Counted from the first letter of the stretch, positions 33,055 to 44,222 are shown. The stretch: DNA of 64,000 bases from Stropharia rugosoannulata (GCA_028532985.1 JANCIK010000007.1:2232001-2296000); one strand, 5' to 3'. Notes: generated by a model not told the origin, from the sequence alone. Program-made: numbers and translations.

Positions 33055-34330
33055 TGTGCAGCAGTGGGGCAGTGTAAGGTCAGTGTCGGTCAGTGCAAGG
33101 TCAGTGTTAGTCAGTGTAGGTCAGTGTGTGGCGGTGCAAAGGTAAGTGTGTGGCAGTGCAAAGGTAAGTGTTTAAGTCAGTGTACAGGTAATACAGCCAG
33201 TGCGAGGACAACATAGTACGGCATAATTTAGAGTATGCTAAGACATATTGGTTGAGTCAAAATACATGTAGAATAGATTGCTATACAACATGTAAATGGT
33301 TGTAACTCAAATGATGTACATGTAGATGTTCAAGCGTTCAAGGCTCATGTCTACTTTCTTGGACGAGGTCGGGGCCTTGGAATGTTTCTCGGAGCTTCAA
33401 AGGGTTTAGTGGGTTTTTTTACACAGTCTGGACCGTGCTGAATGAGTGTAAATCAAGCTCTCGGGTCTGAGTTAAGTAATTTTAAACATACCATAAGCTC
33501 ATCCTCATCCTCGTTGTCGTCCCCGTGATTGCTGTTCTCCGGAATGCCTTTGTATTGCCACCAAAACTGATGATCACCTGCATCAAGTTCCCACTGATAG
33601 TAACCCGCAAGCCCTGCACGCGCAGACAAGAGTCTGTCAATATTGAAAGTGCTGTATGAAAGAATCTGTGTGAATGCAAGCTCAGTTGTATGGTCAACAA
33701 CTGTTTATTTGCGTAGCTAGCTGTGAAAATACGAGCTACGTACATAAGAAATATGAGTACAATGTAACAGAAAATCATAGTGAGGATATACCTCAGTTAT
33801 ATGGTCAACAATTGAGGTGCTTGAAGTCAAGAAATACGAACTATATACCTTCGTCGAAGCTACAAGATGCAATAAGTAAAATGCAAGTGTCTGAGTAATA
33901 CAAGAAATTAAAGCATAAGTGAAGGCCTGTGAAATACAGCCCTCGTGTACTTGTGATGCATGACCGCCGCACAACAGCAGCGCTCGTGAACCGAAATATA
34001 CATATCTCCACACTGTACATTTGGTATAATTTCCGTACATGTCCAAATACGGCAAGTGTTGGTCTATGTTGGTTGGTAGAGGTCAGTGAAGGCCAGGATG
34101 AGGTCCGTGTGGGTCAGTGAAGGTCAGTGTGAGGTCAGTGTGGGTCAGTGTGAAGTTGGTACAAGTCAGTGTAGGTCAGTGTGTTGTCAGTGTGGGTCAG
34201 TGCAGGTCAGTGTAGGTCAGTGTGGGGTCAGTGTAGGTACGTGTAGGTCAGTGTAGGGTCAGTGCAGGTCAGTGTAGGTCAGTGTGCGGTCAGTGTTGGT
34301 CAGTGTTGGTCAGTGTGGGTCACTGACCAG
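33055..34330 (+). repeat. GGTCAGTGT minisatellite arrays of copy A
   Basis: Degenerate units of 9-11 bp, GGTCAGTG(T/C)(A/G/N), in two blocks (33,055-33,180 and 34,075-34,330) separated by unique sequence. The same arrays appear as CACTGACC at 40,710-41,000 and 41,450-41,570 in copy B. Confidence 0.85.
33380..33640 (-). pseudogene. 3' exon remnant inside copy A
   Basis: Read leftward, 33,640-33,490 encodes an open segment with GYYQWELDAGDHQFWWQYKG and an acidic run (DDNEDEDEL), followed by a GTATGT donor. A possible last exon, basic and proline-rich, ends at a TAG near 33,355. It looks like the end of a protein otherwise deleted, perhaps the transposase of the full-length element. I do not recognise the family. 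Confidence 0.35.
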
Positions 34331-34901
34331 TGACAATAAGTGTGAGGTCTGTGATTCTGATGTATAGTTATGCCGAAAGTATGTAGTTACTACACTATTC
34401 TTGGTATGCCGCACGCATACAGTTTGCTACACACAGACTCGGCATTGATTATTGATTGAATAAACCCATGGTGTATTACTTTTGCTTGAACATAAAAGCC
34501 GTATGCGGCTTTATAAACATCTATAATACATATGAAATATAGTAAGTCTAATGTATTTCTCATATATACATTTACTGGCTGTATTCTAACACAACCCGTT
34601 CATCCTGCATCACACAGATGTATAGCCGACTTAACATGGCAATCGGCATGGAAGCCGTAGTTGCGTTTTTGATCAACACTGCCCAGCAGTAATGAACGGC
34701 AAGGCAATGCCGTGTCTCACCGTGGTCCAAGCCATGTCCGTGCCGATGAAGCATGTTTTACGGTAAGAAAAGCTGTGCAAAGGTCAGTGTGAGGTCAGTG
34801 TGGCTTGGCAGTAAGTCAGTGTGTTTTGATACACTGACCATGCACTGACCCACTGACCACACTGACCGACACACTGCCTTTTCTATTTGCCCATTCATTT
34901 C

Positions 34902-35272
34902 GAGCCGCCTCTGGAACCTGCTCACTCGCCCTGCAACTATGCGCGCACTATGCATATGTTGCTCCTGCTCCTGCCTTACCATGGCAGTCCAGCCCCCTGC
35001 TAGGCTGCTACGCCGCCACGCCGCCTTGTGTTGACGTTGTGTGTTACGTGTTTACCTACTTGATTCTCCTCCGTCGTGGTCACAGGTCCGCTCGACAATT
35101 TCCCTGGTAGAAATTAGACGGCGCATCCCGGAGAGCTATACATGCGGATATAGACGGCATGGTGGACGTGGACACGGACGGAGCGGACGGCGGAAAAGGC
35201 ATGGCACCAAAACGGAAAAGGCGGGCGCGAAGATGGGGCATATGCAGTGGGGCCAGGCAGCAGCGCACGGGG
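34902..35272. repeat. Middle fragment of a dispersed repeat cut by two insertions
   Basis: Similar to 52,612-52,740 (GGAACC-TGC, CGCCCTGCAAC, GGGGCATATGC-GTGGGGCCA blocks). The same repeat continues after the retrotransposon at 42,748. Confidence 0.65.
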
Positions 35273-35277
35273 GGTAA

Positions 35278-35679
35278 TGTGACGAAAGCGATCTCAAAGA
35301 GAGCGAAGCCGACTCCAAGACGGTTTCGGCACACGGTTCTGAAGTCAATGGGTATGGGAGTTTGTGCAGCGAGGTGTGAACGGGGTCAAAACGTATCTTA
35401 TTGACCTATTCAAAATACAGAACAATTTATACTACGATAATGAGTCATCTTTGAACTGTCCAGAAAATAAGAGAATGGTAAAGAATAATGTAGAATAGGG
35501 TAGAATATGAAAAGGCTATGTACCGAGTGCGAGCACAGGCTAGTTAGAAAAAGAACAATAAGAAAGACAACTTGACATAAGTACAAAGTTATATAATGTT
35601 CGGCTTATTACAGCCTTTCGAGTGTGCGTCCGTTTCTCTCGCATTGTGTCCATTTCGTTCACGTAGCTGGGTTGTCACA
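35278..35679 (-). repeat. 3' LTR (402 bp)
   Basis: TGTGACGAAAGC to GTTGTCACA. The bases just inside it (35,680-35,700) read on the minus strand as CCGCCAGGAGGGCGTA, a modest purine-rich tract for plus-strand priming. Confidence 0.92.
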
Positions 35680-35718
35680 TACGCCCTCCTGGCGGTATGC
35701 AATAGCGCCAAAGTCAAA

Positions 35719-36683
35719 TTACCCACGGTGTTGATAGTACGCGGTTCGAGCACCTACTCCTCGGGAAGGGACATAGAGTCCACGGGGTGGTCGGGTTAAG
35801 ATCTTCACCGATCGAGCGCCTGTGGAAGAATTGATGGCTGAAGAACTGTGACCGGATTTTTCGGCAACAGTTGTGCTGGATTGCGATATATCGAAGTCTG
35901 ACAAACGAGGCGGTTTGCCAGATATAAAGATACCACGGGCGGTAGGGTCGTAAATGGTGAATCGGATTCCATGACGTTCTTGGTCGGTTGCTGAGTTAAA
36001 GATAGCAGCAAAAGCATTGTAGCCTAAGGGAATTGGAACATAGCCAGCTGAAGTATTTCGTGCGGAACGCAGGAGATGGTCCATAGTGATAAACAAGCCC
36101 AGGTGGCCGATGTTAAGAATGATAGTTTGATTAGTATTGTCGTCGAACAAATGAATAGAGTTTTTTCGAAACTCGGCTCAGCAGTGGGTGTGATTCCATT
36201 AAGGTGAGTACCCGTGTAAATGGTTCAAATTCTTCGTCTATTTCAATGAGTCGACTATGGATAGATTTGGATGGAAAGGGTGTCCCGGGCCGTCGACCTT
36301 TACGGGTGGTGAGTGTCTCCGCTTGCTTATTATCATCTTCTTCATCAAAAGGCTGACCGGTTACTGGTCGGGCATTCTTCCCTTTCAATCATGGCTGATA
36401 GAGGAAAGCATACTCGAGGACGAGTCTGTCTGTCAATAAAGTTGATATTGTTGCAAGACACAGTGTCAAGATCCGACAAGTTGGTGGGCTTCTCCTCTAC
36501 GGGAATTGTGGAGCTTGTCACATCTAATTCCATGGGGGCGTCGTTGTTGGCCGTTTGGTGCTGGGAGTTGGGATGATTATGATAAAGTTGAGATTGAGGC
36601 GAATGGGACTGGGACTCCTGGACCGTCGGCGCCGGTGAGGAAACAGGAGATGGAGCAGGGGTTGCAAGAGCATGATCGGACAT
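35719..36683 (-). pseudogene. Extra frame between pol and 3' LTR, with two frame breaks
   Basis: Three overlapping open segments read leftward: 36,683-36,345 (starts MSDHALATPAPSPVSSPAP), 36,388-36,131 and 36,150-35,719. They change frame near 36,375 and 36,140, without usable introns at those points. The protein would be Pro/Ser/Gln-rich first and then more globular (LILNIGHLGLFITMDHLLRSARN). It sits where some retroelements have an extra gene; function unknown. Confidence 0.45.
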
Positions 36684-36788
36684 GTAGGAGTAGAATAGAG
36701 TTCAAAAATCAAAGTGTTGTGAGGAACAGTAGGTAGCAACGTTGTGAGGTTTATGGGGGTGGTGTATAGAATAGAGTAGGTGCGGTTT

Positions 36789-38950
36789 TTATATGTAAAA
36801 ATTGGTGAAGTGTATTAATCCAATAGTAGTTTGTTCATCAACCTGGTTAGTCACTTCTCTTCCAAGAGGTAATTGACTAATGTGTTTGACATTCAATAGT
36901 TCTAAATAGTCAGTAAATGCGACGAGATGTTGCACTCTAGAGTACGGAAGCCACGTCTCGTCGCCAGCCTTCCATTTAATTTTAAAATATGAATCTGTTG
37001 CTTTACCTTTGTGTCCGACGATATGATCTACTAACCATTCAGGTTCTGAATCTTCTTTGGGTCCGAGTTGCAATATATCTCTTCCAGGAAACAATCTATC
37101 ATCATTTGGAATATGAATGCGCAGCAGTGAAGCATGAAATATATCATGTATTCCTCTTTGCTTGAGTAAAGGAGGTAAACGAACTCTGTATGAGTTGTTA
37201 CCGAAATCTTGGATAATTTCATATGGGCCTACATATTTAGGAATTAATTTGCGAGCTAGCCCAGGTGCTACAGACATGTTTTGGGTGGATATATACACAG
37301 GATCATTTACACTAAACGGAGATGGTTGTCTCCGCTTGTTTGCGTGTTGTGTCTGTTTTACTCCGGCTGCTAAAATTGAATCATGTGCGGCCATTATAGC
37401 TAGTTTTCGTTGTAATGCAAAGTTACAGATAGACGGATATTCTTCACGACTAGCAGATTGCCAAATCATAGGTCGAGGCATTCTCCCTGTATTTAAAAAG
37501 AATGGAACATAGCCCGTACTTTCTGATCTTGCCGAGTTGATCGCAAATTCCAAAGCAGGTAATTTGGATACCCAATCCGTCTGTCGTGGGTTCACACACT
37601 GCCGTAACATTTCTGTGACTGTGCGGTTAGCTCGTTCAGTGGATCCATCTGTCTCCGGATGATATGCACTTGACATTTTGAGCTCTGTACCAATTAGTTT
37701 ATGTAAATGCGTCCAAAATACACTTGTGAATAGTTTGTCTCTATCACTGATTATGTGCTTTGGTAATCCATGCAGTTTATATATTTGTTCAAACATAAGT
37801 TCAGCCATTTGTACGGCTGTATATGTTGTCTTGCTTGGTATGAGATGTACCATAGCCGTGAATAAATCTATTACGACGGTTATTTGATTAAAAATTCCAT
37901 TTCTATTAACTGAATCGGGTAATGGTCCTATAAAATCGATTCCAATTGCATCCCATGGATGCATCGGAACTGGCAATGGATTTAATAATCCATACGGCTT
38001 CTGGTTCGAAGGTTTGCTCTTTTTACATGTTATACATGTAGTGCAAAAAGCTACGACATCTGCGGCTATATCTTTCCACCAAACCTGTGCCCGAAGGTAA
38101 GTTAGTGTTTTACTTGCCCCAAGATGTGCTAGTAGCGAATGTGCTTCTGAAATAATTATTTCTCGGACACTTCTACCATATAACATAATTTTAGGTATGC
38201 ATAGTATGTTGCCACCGTTTTCTCGTAGGTATATCAAGTCATTTTGCACCCAGAAGTTGCGAAACTGTTCGGGTGTTTCAAATATAGTTTTAAAGAATGA
38301 ATCTTCTCCGTATTTTCCTCTTAATTCTTTTTCAAGGTCTATACCCTTTTCTGCTTGAGTCAGAACGTCTTTAAGTGTTGTAGAGTCTGCTAGATATTCT
38401 AGCCGCTCTAGATCTTTAATTTTACAAGAATTAGGCCACTCTGACTTGTCTTTGCTTGTTCCCAATTTGTTTTGTTTAGTGCCCTCTGTACTCCCGCCCT
38501 CCTTTCGTTCTCTTGGGCCTTTAAGAACGAAATGATCTTTTACACGCCGTGCAAACTCTTTGCTGGTCTCTGAACGACTAGGTTTGGCAGGTACAATCTT
38601 TTTTCGTGGGCGAAGTATGGCTAGACTTGCCTGGATTCCAGAAAGGATAGATATTCTATTCTCTTCCGCAATTTCGACGTCTTCATTTAATATGTCAAAA
38701 TAAGTGTATTCTGACGCCGCACGGACTGTTCCGGGTGCGTCATTTGTATATATGCGTGACAGTGCATCTGCAACGACATTCTCGGATCCAGGAACATATA
38801 CAACTTCAAAATCAAATAGGCCAAGCTTCTCAATCCATCTAGCTTGACGACCTGACAGCTCTTGCTGTTTTAATAGGTGCACAAGTCCTTTATGATCTGT
38901 TATCCATTTAAACTTTACACCCTGCAGGATGTCACGATGCCGTAGCCATA
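36789..38950 (-). pseudogene. pol: pol remnant: RNase H end, integrase and chromodomain
   Basis: The open frame runs to the TAA at 36,789. It opens inside RNase H (LQGVKFKWITDHKGL, then LSGRQARWIEKLGLFDFEV and VVADALSR). The integrase follows: the H-x-H/C-x2-C zinc site (HLLAHLGASKTL ... FCTTCITC), then D in GIDFIGPLPD, D in IISDRDKLF and E in GSTERANRT, the complete D,D-35-E set. The C terminus has a chromodomain-like segment (PEWLVDHIVGHKGKA ... YFKIKWKAGDETWLP), which targets integration to marked chromatin in chromoviruses. Protease, reverse transcriptase and the first RNase H acidic residues are absent: the sequence passes straight from the gag end to RNase H near 38,940. By itself it cannot reverse-transcribe. 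Confidence 0.9.
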
Positions 38951-41712
38951 GTCATTTTCGTGCATATCCATAAGTTCTATATTGAAATTAGTCATTCCAG
39001 GTGGTTTGGACGAGTTAGATTGAACAATATTATTGCGTGGACAGTTGCGTGATATGTGTCCAGCTTCTTTACAAATAAAACATCTCCCAGACGCCATTAA
39101 TTCTGCACGCTCTTTGTCACTGAGTGGAGTTCTGGATTTATTAACTCCATCATGACTTCTGGGTGTATTATCACGTCCCGAAAACGAGGTATTATATCTT
39201 GAGGTACGTGAGAATTTATGTTGATTAGCTGTCGACGTTGTTGGGCGCTTATTTCCGTTTACAGAATTATTGTGCCCTATGTTCAATGAGCCACGGCTAT
39301 TTGAAGTATACGTCTGTGTATGCGTAGTCTGGTCGCGGCTAGACAAGACTTTAGCACGTGTACTTGTACTTGTACTTTCTTTTGATTTAATAACATCTTT
39401 ACGAGACTTTCCTGTCACGTTTTCGGCCATTTCAATTATTTCAGCTTGGTTTACAACTTCGTCCCAAGTGGATATCTCTGGGTTGTAGTGGTCTAGCCAC
39501 AATAACACACCCTGTGTATCAGAGTCCATGTCAGATTCTTCCAAGGGAACATTACCCCAATTGCGGGGGTCTATACTCTTCCCCTTGCCTGGTCTCGATG
39601 GTCCTTCACCGTGTGAAGAATCTGAGTCAGGCCCTTCCTCTTCAACTGGAGCTTTGCCATAGCGCCGGCTGATTCTCTCAAGCTGTTCCGAGGTCAAATT
39701 CTTCTCGGCTTGGATTACAGGGTCATTCTGGTGGAGAGGTATTTCTCCAGTCTTATGTACAGTAGGTTTACTTGATAAATTTTTATCTAATGAATTATGG
39801 TGTGATAGTATTGTTATCTGGTGCTCCACACAACTGGGTGAAGTCACATCTAGTTTATTATTCTTTGCTAAATTAACTGGTGTCACCTTCCAAGGTTGTT
39901 CTGCTTGAGGTGGCATAACATCTGAGTCATCCTGTGTATAAGAAGGCAATTGTTGTCCTTCTGTGAAAGAATATGGAGATTCCTCCTCCAATGGCAATGC
40001 CAGGTTCACTCCTGAACTGCCCAAGGATGTGTCGGCCTCTGCCTCTTTTGGCAGAGTTTCATCTTGCGCGCTCGCACTGTGTGATTTCTTGGTCATCACA
40101 GTCTTCTCGTCTGATTTCTTGGTCAGACTTGCCACGGGTTTCGCCGTGGGCAAATAGAAAAGGCAGTGTGTCGGTCAGTGTGGTCAGTGGGTCAGTGCAT
40201 GGTCAGTGTATCAAAACACACTGACTTACTGCCAAGCCACACTGACCTCACACTGACCTTTGCACAGCTTTTCTTACTGTAAAACATGCTTCGTCGGCAC
40301 GGACACGGCTTGGACCACGGTGAGACACGGCATTGCCTTGCCGTTCTTTACCGCTGGGCAGTGTTGATCAAAAACACGACTACGGCTGGCATGCCGATTG
40401 TCATGCTGAGTCGGCTAAACATCTGTGTGATGCAGGGCGAACGGGTTGTGTTAGAATACAGCCATTAAATGTATATATGAGAAATACATTAGACTTACTA
40501 TATTTCATATGTATTATAGACGTTCGTAAAGCCGCATACAGCTTTTATTCTCCAGCAAAAGTAATATACCATGAGTTTATTCAATCAATAATCGATGCCG
40601 CGTCTGTGTGTAGCAAACTGTATGCGTGCGGCACACCAAGAATAGTGTATTAACTATATACTTTCCGCATAACTACACATCGGAAGCACAGACCTCACAC
40701 GTATTGTCACTGGTCAGTGACCCACACTGACCCACACTGACCGCACACTGACCTACACTGACCACACACTGACCTACACTGACCACACACTGACCTGCAC
40801 TGACCTGCACTGACCTACACGTACCTACACTGACCCCGCACTGACCTACACTGACCTACACTGACACGACACTGACCTACACTGACTTGTACCAACTTCC
40901 CACTGACTCACACTGACCTCACACTGACCTTCATCGACCCGCACTGACCTCATCCTGGCCTTCACTGACCTCTACCAACCAACACAGACCAACACTTGCT
41001 GTATTTGGACATGCAATAATCAATAATTATACACACATGTACGGAAATTATACCAAATCTACAGTGTTGAGATATGTATATTTCTGTTCAGGAGTACCGC
41101 TGTCGTGCGGCGATCATGCATCACAAGTAAACGAGGGCCGTATTTCACGGGCCTTCTGTAAGATTGTGTTTGTGTGGGTGGGTGCGAGCGAGCGACGACT
41201 GGTGGGGTCGTCTTGAGGGTGTTGCTCAAGAAAAAGGTGAGAGAATAAAGAAATGACTGTGCTCGATGAACTGGATCTTATGGGTAGCTATACTGAGCTT
41301 CTTGGATTGTAAACGAAGGTGGGTGGTAAATTAACTGGCTACCTACGTGTACACAATGTCCTTAAATACTAAATAATATGTGGAATTATCTCCTGACTCT
41401 GTTGTCCTCGTACTGGCTGTATTACCTGTACACTGACTTACACACTTACCTTTGCACTGCCACACACTTACCTTTGCACCGCCACACACTGACCTACACT
41501 GACTAACACTGACCTTGCACTGACCGACACTGACCTTACACTGCCCCACTGCTGCACACTTACCTCCACACTGCCTTTTTACTGTGCCCTTTCGCCGTGA
41601 CATTCTTCCGCGCAGGAGTGTCAACATGAGACTCACTGGCAGAAATGACAGCTGCCGCACGACCGCGTCGAGTGCGCGTGGCAGAGTAGCTACTGGGTTG
41701 CTGAGAGAACAT
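38915..41712 (-). pseudogene. gag: gag gene of the chromovirus, interrupted by a Mutator-like element
   Basis: Starts at the ATG at 41,712 (MFSQQPSSYSATRTRRGRA). The frame is interrupted by copy B (40,148-41,589, plus one duplicated 9-bp target) and resumes to the stop at 38,915. The two coding parts sum to 1,347 nt, a multiple of three, so the insertion falls cleanly into one frame of about 448 codons. Features: long hydrophilic Ser/Glu-rich N terminus, a basic Ser/Thr-rich region, and one zinc knuckle CFICKEAGHISRNC (C-x2-C-x4-H-x4-C) near the end that would bind the element's RNA. The end of the frame is a fusion: a deletion has joined gag to the RNase H region. Confidence 0.8.
40148..41589. 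mobile_element. Mutator-like non-autonomous element, copy B, inside gag
   Basis: Ends GGGCAAATAGAAAAGGCAG (left) and the reverse complement of GGGCACAGTAAAAAGGCAG (right), so it is inverted relative to copy A. TTTCGCCGT occurs directly outside both ends (40,139-40,147 and 41,590-41,598), a 9-bp duplication. It contains CACTGACC arrays and unique parts matching copy A. 1,442 bp; no gene inside. Confidence 0.9.
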
Positions 41713-41916
41713 GTTCAATTAGTCAAAATTCAATAATAAAATACTCACAATCTAATTAGTGTCGACGTGGACTTGATTAGCCGGGTGATCAAACCGAGTA
41801 ACTGTGTCGAAGTCGAGTTCGAAGGTTAGATTACAAAATAAAAAGGATTATAGTCCAAGAGTAGTATAAATCAGAATTGAAAGGTCAATTGTACGTCAAG
41901 GGAACGTTCAAAAATA

Positions 41917-42742
41917 TGTGACGAAAGCGATCTCAAAGAGAGCGAAGCCGACTCCAAGACGGTTTCGGCACACGGTTCTGAAGTCAATGGGTATGGGAGT
42001 TTGTGCAGCGAGGTGTGAACGGGGTCAAAACGTATCTTATTGACCTATTCAAAATACAGAACAATTTATACTACGATAATGAGTCATCTTTGAACTGTCC
42101 AGAAAATAAGTCTTGTGGTTCTTCCTCAGGCTCGTGTCCATTTTAATATACTATATATGTTTGTAGCATCAAATAAGTTTATCTAGTTCAGCCGGCTCCT
42201 ATTGTGTGTGTGGGGGGGATGCGCGGCAGGGCGTATGCCGCTGCGCAGGCGCATGGCGCAGAGCCGAGGTGAATGTGAGTGGCTCACGACGTTCCCCCGG
42301 CTCTGCTAGAGCCAGCTGAATGCAGATCACCTTTTTGGCCAACAGAAGGAGAGGGCGGGCGGGTCGATTTTGGATTTGCGATCTGCGAGAGTAGAGCAAA
42401 GTCTTGCTCGAGTAGGGGATCTTCTTTGAGTGTTGGATGGTCGCCGTTCGGAAGAAAGAAGCACGCGCTTACGTGCGCTCGTCAACCACAAGAAAGATCA
42501 CCCGCTGCACGCGCTGCTGCATCAGTTGTCCCCAAGAATGGTAAAGAATAATGTAGAATAGGGTAGAATATGAAAAGGCTATGTACCGAGTGCGAGCACA
42601 GGCTAGTTAGAAAAAGAACAATAAGAAAGACAACTTGACATAAGTACAAAGTTATATAATGTTCGGCTTACTACAGCCTTTCGAGTGTGCGTCCGTTTCT
42701 CTCGCATTGTGTCCATTTCGTTCACGTAGCTGAGTTGTCACA
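41917..42742 (-). repeat. 5' LTR (402 bp plus a 424-bp extra block)
   Basis: Matches 35,278-35,679 in two parts, 41,917-42,110 and 42,535-42,742 (402 bp in total). The extra 42,111-42,534 block separates them exactly between the same two bases as in the other LTR. Confidence 0.92.
42111..42534. mobile_element. 424-bp block present only in the 5' LTR
   Basis: Begins TCTTGTGGTT; the reverse complement AACCACAAGA occurs at 42,484-42,493, 41 bp before its end. It is locally GC-rich and has no target duplication: the flanks join exactly to the sequence of the other LTR. It may be an insertion without duplication, or an ancestral part of the LTR lost from the other copy. Confidence 0.6.
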
Positions 42743-42747
42743 GGTAA

Positions 42748-43575
42748 TATCCATGATCTCTGGAGGGTGCGAGGTTGGGCTTGGGCTTGGGATGACTCGG
42801 AAGGGGCAAAGGGATGCGGGATGAGGGATGAGGGAGGGAGGGACTTGAAGCCAAAACAAGATCGCCAACCCAGTGACAGCGGGACAGAGTGTGGGCACGG
42901 CGTGGTTTGCACAGACGTGCAAGGGATAGAGGGTGCCAGACCTCGGTACGGGGTGAGCAGGTGAGTGGGTCAGCAGCGTGTGGGGTGCATGTGGTGCTAT
43001 GTACTGGGAATGCAATGTATGCTAGAGGCCCACTCGTGTCATGTCTTGGTTACTGGCACCGGTATAGCTCTGCATGGGGGAGAGGCATTGGTGTCGGGAA
43101 CGGACGGGCGCGGGGTGTTAAGAGGCAGGGGCCTCGAACATAATACGTGGTGCTTGAATGTAATGCGCGGGATCTTGATCCTAAGCGTGGGGTTTGAAAA
43201 TGGGACTGGCCACGTGCGCATCAGCCTGTAGAGCACATTGGGATTGGGGACCCGGGACGCGGATGGGCCGGGGGCGGACCATGGATTGCTGGATACGGGA
43301 TGGCTGTAATTACGAGCCTGAGCGGACATGAACTGTTGTACACTGAAGGCAGAGAGCGGAATGTACGGGAGACCATTGGCCATGGGATCATCGGGACCCT
43401 CCGCTGTTGCATCATGCACCAAGTGACAAAAGTAAGTACTAAGCCTCGCCTGCCACTTGAGTCCTAGCATAGCTATCATACAACTTTGATGCGCCACTGA
43501 CCTGCTCAAAGGTTCAAGAATGTTATAAAAAAATCTATTTCAGATCCGTCCTTCCGTCCGTCCGTTAATATTGAC
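42748..43575. repeat. Dispersed repeat, right part of the cut copy
   Basis: Similar to 52,750-53,150 (GATGACTCGGAAGGGG, GTTGAAGCCAAGACAAG-type blocks). Its right half (43,080-43,570) also matches 55,695-56,360, for example GGGGCCTCGAACATAA followed by GTAATGCGCGG. No gene supported. Confidence 0.7.
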
Positions 43576-44222
43576 CACTGGCATCACGCGTCGGATCGTA
43601 AACAAGCGGTGACTCTCTCAAGTTTCATTTTCTCGAGCTCGTAACCCACCTTGAACTCATACTGCACATGTTACACTATCTTCAATATATGCATAAATAT
43701 TCACACCACCTCGGACTCCACCTGTTCAAACAACCATTGTTCTGCCCGAATCTGACCAGCAACGGCTCAGCAACAGTAAACTGAATCTCAAGTACACATG
43801 TTTGTCAATGTGCGACTCTATGGCACGTCTAGGTCCAGATTGTACGGCTCGGGCTTCTTGAACTTACTAAAGTCATGCATTGTATCTGCGAATCTTGTAA
43901 ATACATTCCAGCAGTCCCTTGTATTGAATCCCCACTGATATATAATTCCTGCATCTCTAGCACACTTTGTGACGAGCGACATGTCGTACATGGTAATGCA
44001 GACATGGGCATCAGAGGCAAGACTCTTAGATCGATCTAGCAGGAGAGCAGGAGAGCTGAGAGCTGAGACAGATTGAGGGGTATGCTGCCCCGGCCCCTTC
44101 TTGACACCACATCTGGTCCCCGCCCACCCGCAACTTCCGGTGCTTATGAGCCACTGTACATGTATGGAAGTCATATATTACATCACATTACAAGTATCCA
44201 CACTAGAATTGACCATACACTG
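43576..44222. other. Segment downstream of the HET gene, partly absent from its paralogue
   Basis: 43,590-44,140 has no counterpart next to the second HET copy, where the flanks meet directly near 56,365. A leftward open frame (44,174-43,818) includes a segment with CITMYDMSLVTKCARDAGIIYQ; I do not recognise it and it may be an exon remnant. Confidence 0.35.

Larger units (their letters stand above)
33024..34892. mobile_element. Mutator-like non-autonomous element, copy A (minisatellite-filled)
   Basis: The ends are GGGCACAGTAAAAAGGCAG and, from the right, GGGCAAATAGAAAAGGCAG, sharing AAAAGGCAGTGTG. The 9-bp sequence ATTCATTTC stands directly outside both ends (33,015-33,023 and 34,893-34,901). 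Nine-base duplications are typical of Mutator-like elements. Inside are arrays of GGTCAGTGT-type units (33,055-33,180, 34,075-34,330, 34,775-34,870) and unique sequence shared with copy B in opposite orientation. Copy A has about 430 bp net extra in its left half, including exon-like sequence at 33,360-33,640. Confidence 0.88.
35278..42742 (-). mobile_element. Ty3/gypsy chromovirus LTR retrotransposon, protease and RT deleted
   Basis: LTRs at 35,278-35,679 and 41,917-42,742 begin TGTGAC and end GTCACA. The 5-bp duplication GGTAA lies directly outside (35,273-35,277 and 42,743-42,747). Transcription order on the minus strand is: 5' LTR at right, gag from 41,712, a pol remnant, an extra frame, then the 3' LTR at left. 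The LTRs differ at about 2 of 402 comparable bases, so insertion was recent. The element has lost protease, reverse transcriptase and most of RNase H, carries a Mutator-like element in gag and a 424-bp extra block in its 5' LTR. Confidence 0.93.

Noticed and set aside
34075..34330. GGTCAGTGT array as a CRISPR array or telomere-like repeat
   Set aside because: Units are degenerate, contiguous and without unique spacers, and they lie inside a transposon with 9-bp duplications.
33024..41589. One large inverted-repeat element spanning both minisatellite regions
   Set aside because: Each minisatellite region has its own complete ends and its own 9-bp duplication, and the retroelement border at 35,278 lies between them; two separate insertions explain the inverted symmetry.
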